The notes beneath the pieces were generated by a model that did not search any database, was not told where the DNA came from, and saw only the letters and a list, made by a program, of their open reading frames with translations. Shown piece after piece: positions 56,110 through 64,000 of a stretch of 64,000 nucleotides of DNA. Made by a program: the position numbers and the translations under genes. The number at the start of each line of letters is the position of its first letter. Positions within the stretch are counted from its first letter, which is position 1. Origin of the DNA: CAZSVI01 sp964610205 (GTDB taxonomy: Bacteria > Bacillota > Clostridia > DSM-8532); NCBI GenBank assembly GCA_964610205.1, contig CAZSVI010000002.1, positions 1 through 64,000 on the forward strand, written 5' to 3'.

Positions 56110-57729
56110 CTATATACTCTGATCCTTGTACTCTGTTGGGCTATAACCAACATATTTTTTAAAATTATATGAGAAATGTTTATAATCATTAAATCCGACT
56201 TTTTCTGCAACCTCATAAGTCTTCATACTGATATCCGTTAGAAATTCCTTTGCTTTCTCAACCCTATATTTGTTTAACCACTCTATGAAGTTTTCACCTG
56301 TTTCTTCCCTGAAAACCCTGCTGAAATAGTTCGGGGTCACATAAACCTCTTTAGCAACAATAGTAAGACTGAGGGGTTGATTATAATACCTCATCATATA
56401 TTTTATTCCGTTTTTAACAATTAATTTATATTTTTTATTCTTCTCGCTTTCGACAATGCACATTAGCTTTTCAAGTACACTCTTCATCCATTTTTTAATA
56501 TCTTGTACTGTTTCATAATTCTCAATCTCCAAAAAGGGATCAAACTGTACTTCTAAACGATCTTCAATGCTAACACCCATCTCTTTCAATCCTTTAAATG
56601 CAGTAAATAAAAGAAAAAGAGAGATATTCTTAATCACATTGTAATCCGCTTTCATAAATATAAGCCGTTCAAATAACTGATCCAATATATCGTTCATCTT
56701 TTCAAAATCAATCAACTTCAAGCAAGCCAAAAGCTTTTTTTCCTCTTCGCTACAGCTTTTCAAACCCATAATACCAGCAAAACTATTCTCTTCTGCTACA
56801 TCATTTATATGGATAACCACATTTTTCCCCATGTAAATCCTGTTTCTAACCGCATTAAAGGCTTCATTATACGATTTAAAGATATTGAAAATATCTGCGC
56901 TTGTATTTCCAACCCCAAAAGAGATAGACAAATTTAAATTGTTTGATATCCTATGTTGTATTTGTTTACACATAGATATAATGTCATAACTGCTATTTTC
57001 TACGTTTACCAAGCTCACGAACATTCCAATCTCATTCCGGTAGATAAAGCCGTTCGTACATTTCAATATAGCCTCTCTTGCAATAGTAAGGATGGATTCG
57101 AAAATCATCTCTCTTCTTTCTGGCGGTTGATTGCCTACTCCATGAAAATAGCCATCAATCGCAATAATAAAAACTTGATAATAGGGTCCCGATAAATCCA
57201 TGTTCAGGGTTCTTATTCTTTTCAGAATTTTATCTTTTTCTTTTACACTATACAATCCATTGATCAGTTTATTAATGAGTTTTTCCTGAAGAACCGAAAA
57301 ATTCTCATTTAAAAATATTTCATAAGATTTTCTTGCTTCTGCTTTTTTACTTTCCGTGATAACCTCTTCTTTCAATTTTAACACTACTCTAACCAGTTCT
57401 TCCGCTCCCACAGGCTTTAAAATAAACTCGGACACTTTATATTCTATGGCTTTTTGAGCATATTCAAATTCTCCATAACCAGTTAAAATAATTAATTTAA
57501 CCGCTGGTGTTAAACTTGATATACATTTCGCAAGCTCAAGGCCGTCCATAACAGGCATTCTAATATCTGTAATAACAATATCCGGCTTAAGCTCTTTGGC
57601 CAGTTTCAACCCTTCCCTACCATTGGAAGCATCTCCAACTATTTGTATGCCGTATTGTTCCCACTCAATTGATTGAATAATTCCTTCCCGAATTACTGCT
57701 TCATCGTCAACAATTAAAATACGAATTAT
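56110..57729 (-). CDS. YesN-like response regulator (receiver plus AraC HTH), apparent ATA start
   Basis: 539 residues when read from the codon aligned with the family start. The receiver motif IRILIVDDEAVIREG begins directly after an ATA at 57729-57727; the phospho-acceptor is D55 in DIVITDIRMP. The C-terminal AraC domain (about 440-539) has LTIVAKEVYVTPNYFSRVF and TYEVAEKVGFNDYKHFSYNF. No in-frame ATG, GTG or TTG exists before a TTG at codon 41, which would delete the acidic pocket. The ATA overlaps the kinase stop (ACATAA), in the position where ATGA would normally couple the two genes; a G-to-A change keeps the kinase stop but removes the ATG. Likely regulates the adjacent importer. Confidence 0.85.
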   Translation of the reverse strand: MIRILIVDDEAVIREGIIQSIEWEQYGIQIVGDASNGREGLKLAKELKPDIVITDIRMPVMDGLELAKCISSLTPAVKLIILTGYGEFEYAQKAIEYKVSEFILKPVGAEELVRVVLKLKEEVITESKKAEARKSYEIFLNENFSVLQEKLINKLINGLYSVKEKDKILKRIRTLNMDLSGPYYQVFIIAIDGYFHGVGNQPPERREMIFESILTIAREAILKCTNGFIYRNEIGMFVSLVNVENSSYDIISMCKQIQHRISNNLNLSISFGVGNTSADIFNIFKSYNEAFNAVRNRIYMGKNVVIHINDVAEENSFAGIMGLKSCSEEEKKLLACLKLIDFEKMNDILDQLFERLIFMKADYNVIKNISLFLLFTAFKGLKEMGVSIEDRLEVQFDPFLEIENYETVQDIKKWMKSVLEKLMCIVESEKNKKYKLIVKNGIKYMMRYYNQPLSLTIVAKEVYVTPNYFSRVFREETGENFIEWLNKYRVEKAKEFLTDISMKTYEVAEKVGFNDYKHFSYNFKKYVGYSPTEYKDQSI

Positions 57730-59477
57730 GTTAACTCCCCCTCTGTGATATATGGCTGTTTAACAATTACCTTTGTTCCCCCACCTGTTTCATTAAAAAA
57801 TTCAATACCGTATTGTTCACCAAAATAGAGTTTCAATCTATCATTTACATTTTTAATACCAAGCCCTTTGTTGGAATCACCAATATTTCTTAGTAATTGA
57901 TGCACTTCGCTGATGTCAATACCAATACCATCATCCTTTACTTCATAAATAATATCTGAAGAAATCTTCTTTACTGTAACAAAAATATTCCCTTTACCCT
58001 CTTTGTTATCAATGCCATGCGTGATGGAATTTTCAACCAATGGTTGTAGAACAAGCTTTAAAACCTGCCTTTCAAGAAGTTCTTCTTCTATATTGATATG
58101 AAACTTTATGGAATTACCATATCGTTTTTTTTGTATAATCAGATAGTATTTTAAATGTTCTACTTCATTGCGAAGAAGTATTAATTCTCTACCGCTATTT
58201 AAGCTAAGCCTAAAAAGCTTTGCCAGTGCTTCAATAAGCTTACTTGTTTCAAATGCCTTTTCCATTCTGCCCATCCAATATATTGTATCCAATGCATTAT
58301 ATAAAAAGTGGGGGTTTATTTGAGCTTGCAATGCTGCAATTTCTGTTTCCTTTTGTTTTATTTTTACTCGATACACCTGGTTGATCAATTCTTTTAATTT
58401 TGCAGACATCCTGTTAAAGCTTCTTCCAAGTAATGCAATTTCATCGTTGGAGTTAAAATTTACCTGCGCATCAAAGTCCTCATTTTCAACCTTCTTCATT
58501 TGAACAGATATTTTCTTGAGTGGTTTTAACACATATATAGAAAACAAAAATGCAAATAAAACACAAACAAAGAAGCTTATCAATGCAACTTCCAGCATAG
58601 CTTTTTGGATTACTCTGTTCTCTTCCAGCAATTCTTTTATGGGAACGAAATTGACAATTTTGTAATCCAAGGTTTCTATATGGTAGTAAGTAATAAGGCA
58701 GTCTTTTCCTGCGACTACTGTTTGAAAATAACCTTCCTTTGATTCCTTGGATATATAGTTAAATATGTTAAAACTTAATTTCTGCCCTAGCTTTTCTTTA
58801 TCTAGGGAAGAAACGATTCTGCTATCGCTGTCGATAATCAATAAATCATCCTGCTTTCCCATTATCTTCGTACTGTATATTTTCGTTAACTCTTCTTCAT
58901 TTATGTTGATCTTCAATAATGCCAGTCTGTTTGGAAGGTTATACATGTCATTAATAACTCTTATCAGAGAAAATACATTGGTTGACGTACCATCATAATT
59001 AATAACTTCTCCGATATTCCAAACATAGCCTCCCTTTAGTTGAATGATTTCTGCTTCTTTTTCTGCATCGATAAGGTTGGATGCATTTTTTGTATCTGTG
59101 GAAACTCCATTAAACCCCTTAAAATAGATTGAATATATGTATGGTTTTGAACTGATGAGATACATTAATTCTTTATTCAACTGAATAATCCTGCTTTTGA
59201 TAGACACATTATCTTTTTCATTTTCCAGTATAAAAAACTCCCTCACATGGTCATTCTGGATTAAAAACAAGGATGAATCATGTATATCTTGAAAAATAAA
59301 CTCAATTCTCTCTCCCACCTGCCGTACGGTATTTAAATTAGAAATACTCACCTTCTGCTGAACAATTTTTGAAGACTCATTGTATGAAAAAATCCCTAAC
59401 GTCAGTATTGGCATTGAAATTATAATAAAAGAATAAATTAATATTTTGTATTGTAAGCTAAAGAACCTTTTTGGCAT
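57726..59477 (-). CDS. YesM-like sensor histidine kinase
   Basis: 583 residues. Membrane helices at about 11-31 and 296-318 flank an extracellular sensor; a HAMP domain follows (319-370). The His_kinase domain has the phospho-acceptor H390 in INPHFLYNALDTIYWMG, and the ATPase domain has VLQPLVENSITHGI and GIGIDISEV. Its stop overlaps the expected start of the response regulator by four bases. It probably senses a sugar or the loaded binding protein and controls the downstream importer. Confidence 0.93.
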   Translation of the reverse strand: MPKRFFSLQYKILIYSFIIISMPILTLGIFSYNESSKIVQQKVSISNLNTVRQVGERIEFIFQDIHDSSLFLIQNDHVREFFILENEKDNVSIKSRIIQLNKELMYLISSKPYIYSIYFKGFNGVSTDTKNASNLIDAEKEAEIIQLKGGYVWNIGEVINYDGTSTNVFSLIRVINDMYNLPNRLALLKININEEELTKIYSTKIMGKQDDLLIIDSDSRIVSSLDKEKLGQKLSFNIFNYISKESKEGYFQTVVAGKDCLITYYHIETLDYKIVNFVPIKELLEENRVIQKAMLEVALISFFVCVLFAFLFSIYVLKPLKKISVQMKKVENEDFDAQVNFNSNDEIALLGRSFNRMSAKLKELINQVYRVKIKQKETEIAALQAQINPHFLYNALDTIYWMGRMEKAFETSKLIEALAKLFRLSLNSGRELILLRNEVEHLKYYLIIQKKRYGNSIKFHINIEEELLERQVLKLVLQPLVENSITHGIDNKEGKGNIFVTVKKISSDIIYEVKDDGIGIDISEVHQLLRNIGDSNKGLGIKNVNDRLKLYFGEQYGIEFFNETGGGTKVIVKQPYITEGELT

Positions 59478-59517
59478 AAAAGCACCTCTATTGATAAGTT
59501 AAAAATAACACTTCCAT

Positions 59518-59712
59518 TCAATTATTCATAACGGCTCTGCGTGTATATGGATTCTTCTTGAGTTCGGAATATACCCAGAGTAATTGATCTGCATACCTTT
59601 GGTGATAGGTATACTCCCAGCAATTCCCTTCCCCAATTTTGAAGTCAAGAATACCCTCCACAATTTCCATTGTGTACTGCTGTAATTCCCTGTGACCACC
59701 GGGGCGGCACAA
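59518..59712 (-). pseudogene. Probable thymidylate-synthase-family fragment
   Basis: 64 codons reading CRPGGHRELQQY, then ILDFKIGEGNCWEYTYHQRY and KKNPYTRRAV, resembling the central part of ThyA-superfamily proteins. The frame lacks a real start, ends abruptly (VMNN) just before the kinase gene, and upstream residues are unrelated. Identification is by memory of family motifs and remains tentative. The 646-bp gap 59478-60123 otherwise contains a short hairpin (TCAACC...GGTTGA at 59850-59871), the right 106-bp repeat and the mecA promoter. Confidence 0.45.
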
Positions 59713-59886
59713 ATGGGCTGAGGATTGAACCCTCCATTAAATGAAAAATCGGTTTATCCGCCGTTTTTATACAAAATTAATTAGTTATATCCTTATCAAC
59801 ATTATAAACACTGCTACTATATAAAGCAACCGACACAATTTTTGTTGAGTCAACCGATGCTGGCAGGTTGATACCCTGAATATCTG

Positions 59887-59992
59887 TATTATTCATTATT
59901 ATTCGGCTTTTACAATGAAAAACAGTATTCAATAATTTCTTAACTTATTGTTCCTGTTTCTTTGATTAACCATTCGCTATATGGGGAAATAT
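59887..59992. repeat. 106-bp perfect direct repeat, right copy
   Basis: Exact duplicate of 52106-52211. Together the copies bracket 7675 bp (52212-59886) holding the ABC importer, two-component system, two IS fragments and the ThyA-like fragment. Recombination between them would restore a simple maf/mecA divergent junction. Confidence 0.97.
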
Positions 59993-60023
59993 GATATGTA
60001 AATATAAATTCATAATTTGGTAC

Positions 60024-60052
60024 TTCTCAATACTGTTTTTTCAAAGTATAAT
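60024..60052 (+). promoter_or_regulatory. Candidate promoter of the mecA-like gene
   Basis: TTCTCA (60024-60029), 17-bp spacer, TATAAT (60047-60052), 72 bases before the start codon at 60124 and 32 bases after the right repeat copy. Confidence 0.55.
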
Positions 60053-60123
60053 AGTATTAAGGATTATAAGCGCAATGCCGATGCTTATATGGATGTCCAA
60101 ATATATGAACTGAGGATGCCAAT

Positions 60124-60750
60124 ATGAGAATTGAAAAGATCAGCGAAAATAAAATACGCATCTTCGTCACCTTTGATGACCTGGAAGAGCGGGACATCGA
60201 CCTTTCCTCCTTCAACTACAATTCCCCTGAAACCCAGGAGTTGTTCTGGGATCTGATGGAGCAGGCAGAATTGGAATTAGGGTTTGAAACTCATGAATCC
60301 CAATTATGTATTGAAGCAGTTACCGATGTTGAGCAGGGATTCGTAATCACTATAACGAAAATTGATGAAGACAGTGATTTTGAGTCTATTCACAAGTTCA
60401 TTAAAAACCGGTACAGACGTAATGATTTGAAGATAAAAAGGAAGACCAGCAATATATGTTCTACCGTTATGATATACGATCTGGACAGTTTTGATGATTT
60501 ATGCCTGTTGTGCAGCCGTTTAAAACACGTTTATCTCGGAGAAAGCACGGTATATCAATGCGAGGGCTCTTATTATCTGGTACTTCGGAGGGTTGATAGT
60601 CTCGATCACAGTCTCGGAAAGCTTGAAAGCATTTTAGGGGAATACGGTGACAGAATATTAAATGTGCTGTTCTTCGAGGGTTACTTGAATGAATACGGAA
60701 CAATGATGGTTGAAAAGAATGCCGTTACCTTCTTTTCCGATATGACATAA
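60124..60750 (+). CDS. mecA: MecA-family adaptor protein
   Basis: 208 residues. The N-terminal domain MRIEKISENKIRIFVTFDDL...ERDIDLSSF with QELFWDLMEQAELELGF and the C-terminal domain (VMIYDLDSFDDLCLLCSRL, YLGESTVYQCEGSYYLVLRR, GEYG) match MecA/YpbH, adaptors that deliver substrates to the ClpC-ClpP protease and repress competence in Bacillus. Length and two-domain layout are normal. No strong ribosome site is visible (TGAGGATGCCAAT). Confidence 0.88.
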   Translation: MRIEKISENKIRIFVTFDDLEERDIDLSSFNYNSPETQELFWDLMEQAELELGFETHESQLCIEAVTDVEQGFVITITKIDEDSDFESIHKFIKNRYRRNDLKIKRKTSNICSTVMIYDLDSFDDLCLLCSRLKHVYLGESTVYQCEGSYYLVLRRVDSLDHSLGKLESILGEYGDRILNVLFFEGYLNEYGTMMVEKNAVTFFSDMT

Positions 60751-60769
60751 TCTCCAAAAATATTGACCG

Positions 60770-60823
60770 GTGGTTTGTAAAGCTTCAATTTCATATTCAT
60801 TTTTCAAAGCTTTACAAATCCAC
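60770..60823. other. Long stem-loop downstream of mecA
   Basis: Arms TTTGTAAAGCTT (60774-60785) and AAGCTTTACAAA (60807-60818) match perfectly over 12 bases and extend to 16 pairs with one bulge. There is no T run, so it is not a standard terminator. A second hairpin follows 13 bases later. Confidence 0.55.
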
Positions 60824-60835
60824 TTCCTTGATGTT

Positions 60836-60874
60836 GTGGCCTGCAAACCTTAAGTTACACACTTTACAGGCCAC
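60836..60874. other. Second stem-loop in the mecA-galU gap
   Basis: Perfect GTGGCCTG (60836-60843) and CAGGCCAC (60867-60874) with a 23-base loop that contains CTTAAG. It is G+C-rich in an otherwise A+T-rich 197-bp gap between the convergent mecA and galU genes. No known RNA family recognised. Confidence 0.5.
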
Positions 60875-60947
60875 CAGCCGGATTATTCGTATTTATTAAG
60901 TCTGTATTGAAATATTATGCAGGCTTTCTTAATATGAAATAACACGG

Positions 60948-61814
60948 TCACTCTTTAACTATCTTTTTCAGCCAGGACATGAATTCATCCTTCAAATCGT
61001 TTCGTTCCAACGCGAATTCAACCGTTGCCTGAAGAAATCCCATTTTATTTCCGACATCATATCGTTTCCCCACAAAATCGTAAGCATACATTGCTTCACA
61101 ATGCATCAGGCTTTTTAACGCATCGGTCAACTGAATTTCCCCATTCTTGCCGGGTGTAATATTTTCCAGGTGTGAGAATATCGCCGGTGTTATTATATAA
61201 CGCCCTAAAATGGCAATGTTAGACGGCGCCTGATCCATGTCCGGCTTTTCAACCATATCGCTTACCTTAATCACTCTTTCATCCACCTGTCTGCCTCCGA
61301 CAATTCCGTAATTTGATACTTCGTTCTCAGGAACTCTCTGTACCCCGAGTATAGTGGTCTTATACTCGTCATACCTATTAATCAACTGTTTCAGACACGG
61401 TTCCTCCGACCTAACGATATCATCCCCCAATAATACAGCAAAGGGTTCGTTGCCGATAAAGGATTTTGCGCAATAGATTGCATGTCCCAGACCTCTGGGT
61501 TCTTTCTGACGGATATAGTGTATGTTTACCAGGTTTGAAATATCACGGATCTGCGTAAGCAATTCATCTTTATTGCTTTTTTTTAATTCTTCCTCCAGTT
61601 CAACGGATTTGTCGAAGTGATCTTCTATTGCCCTTTTACTGCGTCCCGTTACTATGATAATATCCTCGATCCCCGAAGCAACCGCCTCCTCGACGATAAA
61701 TTGTATGGTTGGTTTATCGACGATAGGCAGCATTTCTTTCGGCTGGGCCTTAGTGGCAGGTAAAAAACGGGTTCCAAGACCTGCTGCCGGGATAATCGCT
61801 TTATGTACCTTCAT
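60948..61814 (-). CDS. galU: UTP-glucose-1-phosphate uridylyltransferase
   Basis: 288 residues with the nucleotidyltransferase signature AAGLGTRFLPATKAQPKEMLPI, VEKPDMDQAPSN and GKNGEIQLTDAL. It makes UDP-glucose for polysaccharide, teichoic acid and galactose metabolism. The start has GGGAGGAAGAT upstream. Monocistronic here. Confidence 0.96.
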   Translation of the reverse strand: MKVHKAIIPAAGLGTRFLPATKAQPKEMLPIVDKPTIQFIVEEAVASGIEDIIIVTGRSKRAIEDHFDKSVELEEELKKSNKDELLTQIRDISNLVNIHYIRQKEPRGLGHAIYCAKSFIGNEPFAVLLGDDIVRSEEPCLKQLINRYDEYKTTILGVQRVPENEVSNYGIVGGRQVDERVIKVSDMVEKPDMDQAPSNIAILGRYIITPAIFSHLENITPGKNGEIQLTDALKSLMHCEAMYAYDFVGKRYDVGNKMGFLQATVEFALERNDLKDEFMSWLKKIVKE

Positions 61815-61878
61815 ATAATATCTTCCTCCCTATAACAACGGAAGTAATTGCTTGCAATTGCATCACACCGTTATATTG

Positions 61879-61940
61879 AGGCGGGAGTTATGCTCACCGC
61901 CTGATTAATGTAACCGGTACCCACCACCTAGAGGCGGGTG
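61879..61940. other. Pair of G+C-rich hairpins between recR and galU
   Basis: AGGCGGGAG (61879-61887) pairs with CTC-A-CCGCCT (61894-61902) around a TTATG-type loop; a second hairpin is formed by ACCCACCACC...GGCGGGT (61920-61939). They lie just after the recR stop on the minus strand and may terminate the ybaB-recR transcript, although no T run follows. The rest of 61815-61957 contains a small AACGG...CCGTT dyad. Confidence 0.45.
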
Positions 61941-61957
61941 TCCATCTTGGTTACTCG

Positions 61958-62557
61958 CTATATTTCCCTTCTTCCTTCAAGGGATTTTGCCAGCGTAACT
62001 TCATCCGCGTATTCCAGATCTCCGCCGACAGGCAGACCATGTGCAATTCTTGTTGCCTTGACACCGAGGGGTTTTATCAGTCTTGCAAGATACATGGCAG
62101 TCGCCTCTCCTTCAACATCCGGGTTCGTAGCCAGGATGACTTCTTTGGCTTCACCTTCCCCTACGCGTTTTATCAATGATTTCATATTAATATCGTCGGG
62201 CCCTATCCCTTCCATTGGTGAAATAACACCATGCAGCACATGATACAGACCCTTGTACTCCCTGATTCTTTCCATGGCTACAACATCTCTGGGGCTTTCA
62301 ACCACACAGATCATGGTGCGATCCCGCCTTTCATTGCTGCAGACCCTGCAGGGATCCGAATCGGTCAGATCCCCACAGACAGAACAATAATGAATGGTTC
62401 TTTTTGCTTCTACAATTGCCCTGGCAAATGCCATTGCTTTGTCTGAAGGCAGATTAAGTATGTGGAAAGCTAAACGTTGTGCTGTTTTATGCCCTATTCC
62501 TGGAAGTTTCTCAAATTCATCTATCAGCTTTGCTACCGGGGCCGCATATGTGCTCAT
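61958..62557 (-). CDS. recR: Recombination mediator protein RecR
   Basis: 199 residues: helix-hairpin-helix ([20 protein letters not shown]), C4 zinc finger ([16 protein letters not shown]) and Toprim domain ([32 protein letters not shown]). It loads RecA on gapped DNA with RecFO. Located downstream of ybaB as in most Firmicutes. Confidence 0.97.
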   Translation of the reverse strand: MSTYAAPVAKLIDEFEKLPGIGHKTAQRLAFHILNLPSDKAMAFARAIVEAKRTIHYCSVCGDLTDSDPCRVCSNERRDRTMICVVESPRDVVAMERIREYKGLYHVLHGVISPMEGIGPDDINMKSLIKRVGEGEAKEVILATNPDVEGEATAMYLARLIKPLGVKATRIAHGLPVGGDLEYADEVTLAKSLEGRREI

Positions 62558-62599
62558 ATTCTTCTCCGTATCTAATCCCTAACCAAATTTCAGCCTCAC

Positions 62600-62953
62600 C
62601 TAAAATAATCCGGGGATATTTCCCATCCCCCCGGTAAACTTGCCCATTGTTGCCTGTGTTTCCTCATCCGCTTTTCTGAGCGCTTCGTTGACAGCCGCCA
62701 GAATCAGATCCTGAAGCATCTCAACATCATCCGGATCCACTACATCCTTTGATATTTCTATTTCCTTTATTTCTTTTCCGCAGGTTGCCACTACCCTTAC
62801 GGCGCCTCCTCCGCTGGAAGCCTCAACGGTCTTGTCAGCCAGCTCCTCTTGTGCTTTATCCATATCTTGTTTCATCTTCATGGCCTGCTTCATCAGGTTG
62901 TTCATATTGCCTCCGCCCATGCCGCCCATGGGAAAGCCGCCTCTTTTTGCCAT
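62600..62953 (-). CDS. YbaB/EbfC family nucleoid-associated protein
   Basis: 117 residues from the ATG at 62953 (AAAGGAGCG upstream); the frame runs 13 codons further but without a ribosome site. The start [20 protein letters not shown] and core [36 protein letters not shown] are characteristic. It binds DNA as a dimer. dnaX, its usual upstream partner, is absent: the next gene is divergent. Confidence 0.94.
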   Translation of the reverse strand: MAKRGGFPMGGMGGGNMNNLMKQAMKMKQDMDKAQEELADKTVEASSGGGAVRVVATCGKEIKEIEISKDVVDPDDVEMLQDLILAAVNEALRKADEETQATMGKFTGGMGNIPGLF

Positions 62954-63152
62954 TTGTATCGCTCCTTTTATCCTATTTACATTCATATCCATTATAGACT
63001 TTCAAGTATATATTTTCAATGATAAATAGTTATCATCCATAAATTTTTCCGTTACTGTTCAGTGACCGGGTATAGATCGGATAAAATATTTGTCCTTCTT
63101 TTTTCCCTCAGTTTAGGGTAAAATGAGAGAAAGACTAATTTAAGAGGTATAG

Positions 63153-64000
63153 ATGAGCAGCAAGTATTCGGAGAGCAAGCATCCCGGCTGGTATCGCCTT
63201 GATAACGCAGCAATAATATATCCTTCCATACAATCGGAGAGAATTACAACCATGTTCCGGTTTTCGGCGACACTGCATGAGGAGGTTGACCCTGTCGTCC
63301 TTCAGACAGCGCTTACAAAGGTAATTCAAAGGTTTCCGTATTATAAAGTCCGTCTGAACAAGGGATTGTTCTGGTTTTATCTTGAAAGCAATACCAAAAA
63401 GCCACGGGTGGAAAAAGACGTACAGTATCCCTGCGGTCGCCTTTCTCCTATTCATAACAGGAACTTTCTATTCCGTGTGCAATATTATCATCAGAGGATT
63501 GCCGTTGAATTCTGCCATGCGTTAACAGACGGTACAGGTGGTGTTACCTTTCTTAAATCGTTGCTCTTTCAATATTTCACAGAGTTGGGAAAAAATCTTT
63601 CCAATTCCGCCGGAATACTTACAATTGATGAGAAACCCGACCCTGATGAATTTGAAGACGCATATAACAGGTTTTACAAGCCCTCCCTGCCACTCCCTGA
63701 AAAAGGAGAGCCGGCCTACCACCTTCCCGGAAAGCTGGTAAAAAAAGGCGTGTATTATGTTATAACCGGGATCGTCCAACTTAATGGTATTTTATCAGAG
63801 GTCAAAAAAAGAAGCGTATCCCTTACGGTATTTCTAACGGCGGTTTATATTGATTCGCTGCAGGAAATCCAAAACAAGCACATTAAATCTCCTTTGCGAA
63901 AAAGGCCTATTTCCGTATCTGTTCCTGTAAACATGAGGAATATTTATCCTTCAAAAACAATGCGGAATTTTTCCCTTTATGTCGTTTCCAGTATTGATCC
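63153..64000 (+). CDS. Condensation/alcohol-acetyltransferase-fold acyltransferase, 3' end beyond window
   Basis: An open frame of at least 282 codons from an ATG with AAGAGG upstream to the window edge. It begins MSSKYSESKHPGWYRLDNAA and contains the HxxxDG catalytic motif in EFCHALTDGTGG, as in NRPS condensation domains, BAHD enzymes and alcohol acetyltransferases, followed by SVPVNMRNIYPSKTMRNF. Such proteins transfer acyl groups to hydroxyl or amine acceptors. Divergent from ybaB-recR. C-terminus and partners are not visible, so the precise family is unsure. Confidence 0.75.
   Translation, partial: MSSKYSESKHPGWYRLDNAAIIYPSIQSERITTMFRFSATLHEEVDPVVLQTALTKVIQRFPYYKVRLNKGLFWFYLESNTKKPRVEKDVQYPCGRLSPIHNRNFLFRVQYYHQRIAVEFCHALTDGTGGVTFLKSLLFQYFTELGKNLSNSAGILTIDEKPDPDEFEDAYNRFYKPSLPLPEKGEPAYHLPGKLVKKGVYYVITGIVQLNGILSEVKKRSVSLTVFLTAVYIDSLQEIQNKHIKSPLRKRPISVSVPVNMRNIYPSKTMRNFSLYVVSSID

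Noticed and set aside
57607..57609. TTG as start of the response regulator
   Set aside because: It would remove the first 40 residues, including the acidic pocket of the receiver domain, and has no ribosome site; the sequence upstream codes for a perfect receiver N-terminus.
52106..59992. Prophage or integrative element with integrase
   Set aside because: No integrase, excisionase, relaxase or phage structural gene is present between the repeats, so an attachment-site interpretation is not supported.

Overview
The window looks like chromosome of an anaerobic, low-to-mid G+C Firmicute of the class Clostridia. The evidence is the clostridial cell-shape/division order maf-mreB-mreC-mreD-pbp2-minC-minD-minE-mgsA, ybaB-recR, a mecA-type adaptor, AG-rich ribosome binding sites before nearly every gene, TTG/GTG starts, and many AraC/YesN-type regulators paired with CUT1 sugar transporters. 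No rRNA, tRNA, CRISPR array or intact mobile element was recognised. Genus is not assigned.

Layout. (1) 1-11.2 kb: carbohydrate and small-molecule genes: a clan GH-D glycosidase, an M55 D-aminopeptidase and two uroporphyrinogen-decarboxylase-fold proteins on the minus strand. Divergent from them is a plus-strand set: a 1014-residue heparinase II/III-type lyase, a five-bladed-propeller hydrolase and an Asp-box sialidase-like protein. (2) 11.2-23.3 kb: a minus operon of M14 carboxypeptidase, propeller protein, FG-GAP protein and cysteine hydrolase, with a decayed propeller fragment inside it; an AraC regulator; a plus operon of sugar isomerase and Gfo/Idh/MocA dehydrogenase; then a second large propeller protein. 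(3) 23.3-37.8 kb: minus-strand amino-sugar-like genes (DegT aminotransferase, PIG-L deacetylase, NagB-like isomerase, Gfo/Idh/MocA dehydrogenase, ceramidase-like hydrolase) with a ROK regulator, an Lpl-type ABC importer and two AraC regulators. (4) 38.1-41.8 kb: a second ceramidase-like and DegT pair with its own AraC regulator. (5) 41.9-52 kb: two unknown proteins, then the conserved shape/division block. (6) 52.1-60 kb: a 7.7-kb accessory segment (ABC sugar importer plus YesMN-like two-component system, with IS3, IS1634 and probable ThyA remnants), bracketed by a perfect 106-bp direct repeat. (7) 60-64 kb: mecA, galU, recR, ybaB and the start of a condensation-fold acyltransferase.

How the genes may work together (inference): the two ABC importers bring in oligosaccharides or glycoconjugates. 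Most of the processing proteins lack signal peptides, so cleavage, deacetylation, oxidation, isomerisation and transamination would occur in the cytoplasm. Three minus-strand promoters (before the M14 operon, the 21.4-kb propeller gene and the 4.1-kb URO-D-like gene) share one architecture: a weak -35, 17-bp spacing, and an upstream TTATGAT/TTATACTTTT box. This suggests one AraC-type activator, plausibly the one encoded at 18.2-19.1 kb, ties scattered parts together as a regulon. The most unusual observations are this shared control, the response regulator whose expected ATG is ATA, the 106-bp repeat-bounded segment, and an unassigned amino-sugar-like pathway containing ceramidase-fold and URO-D-fold proteins.
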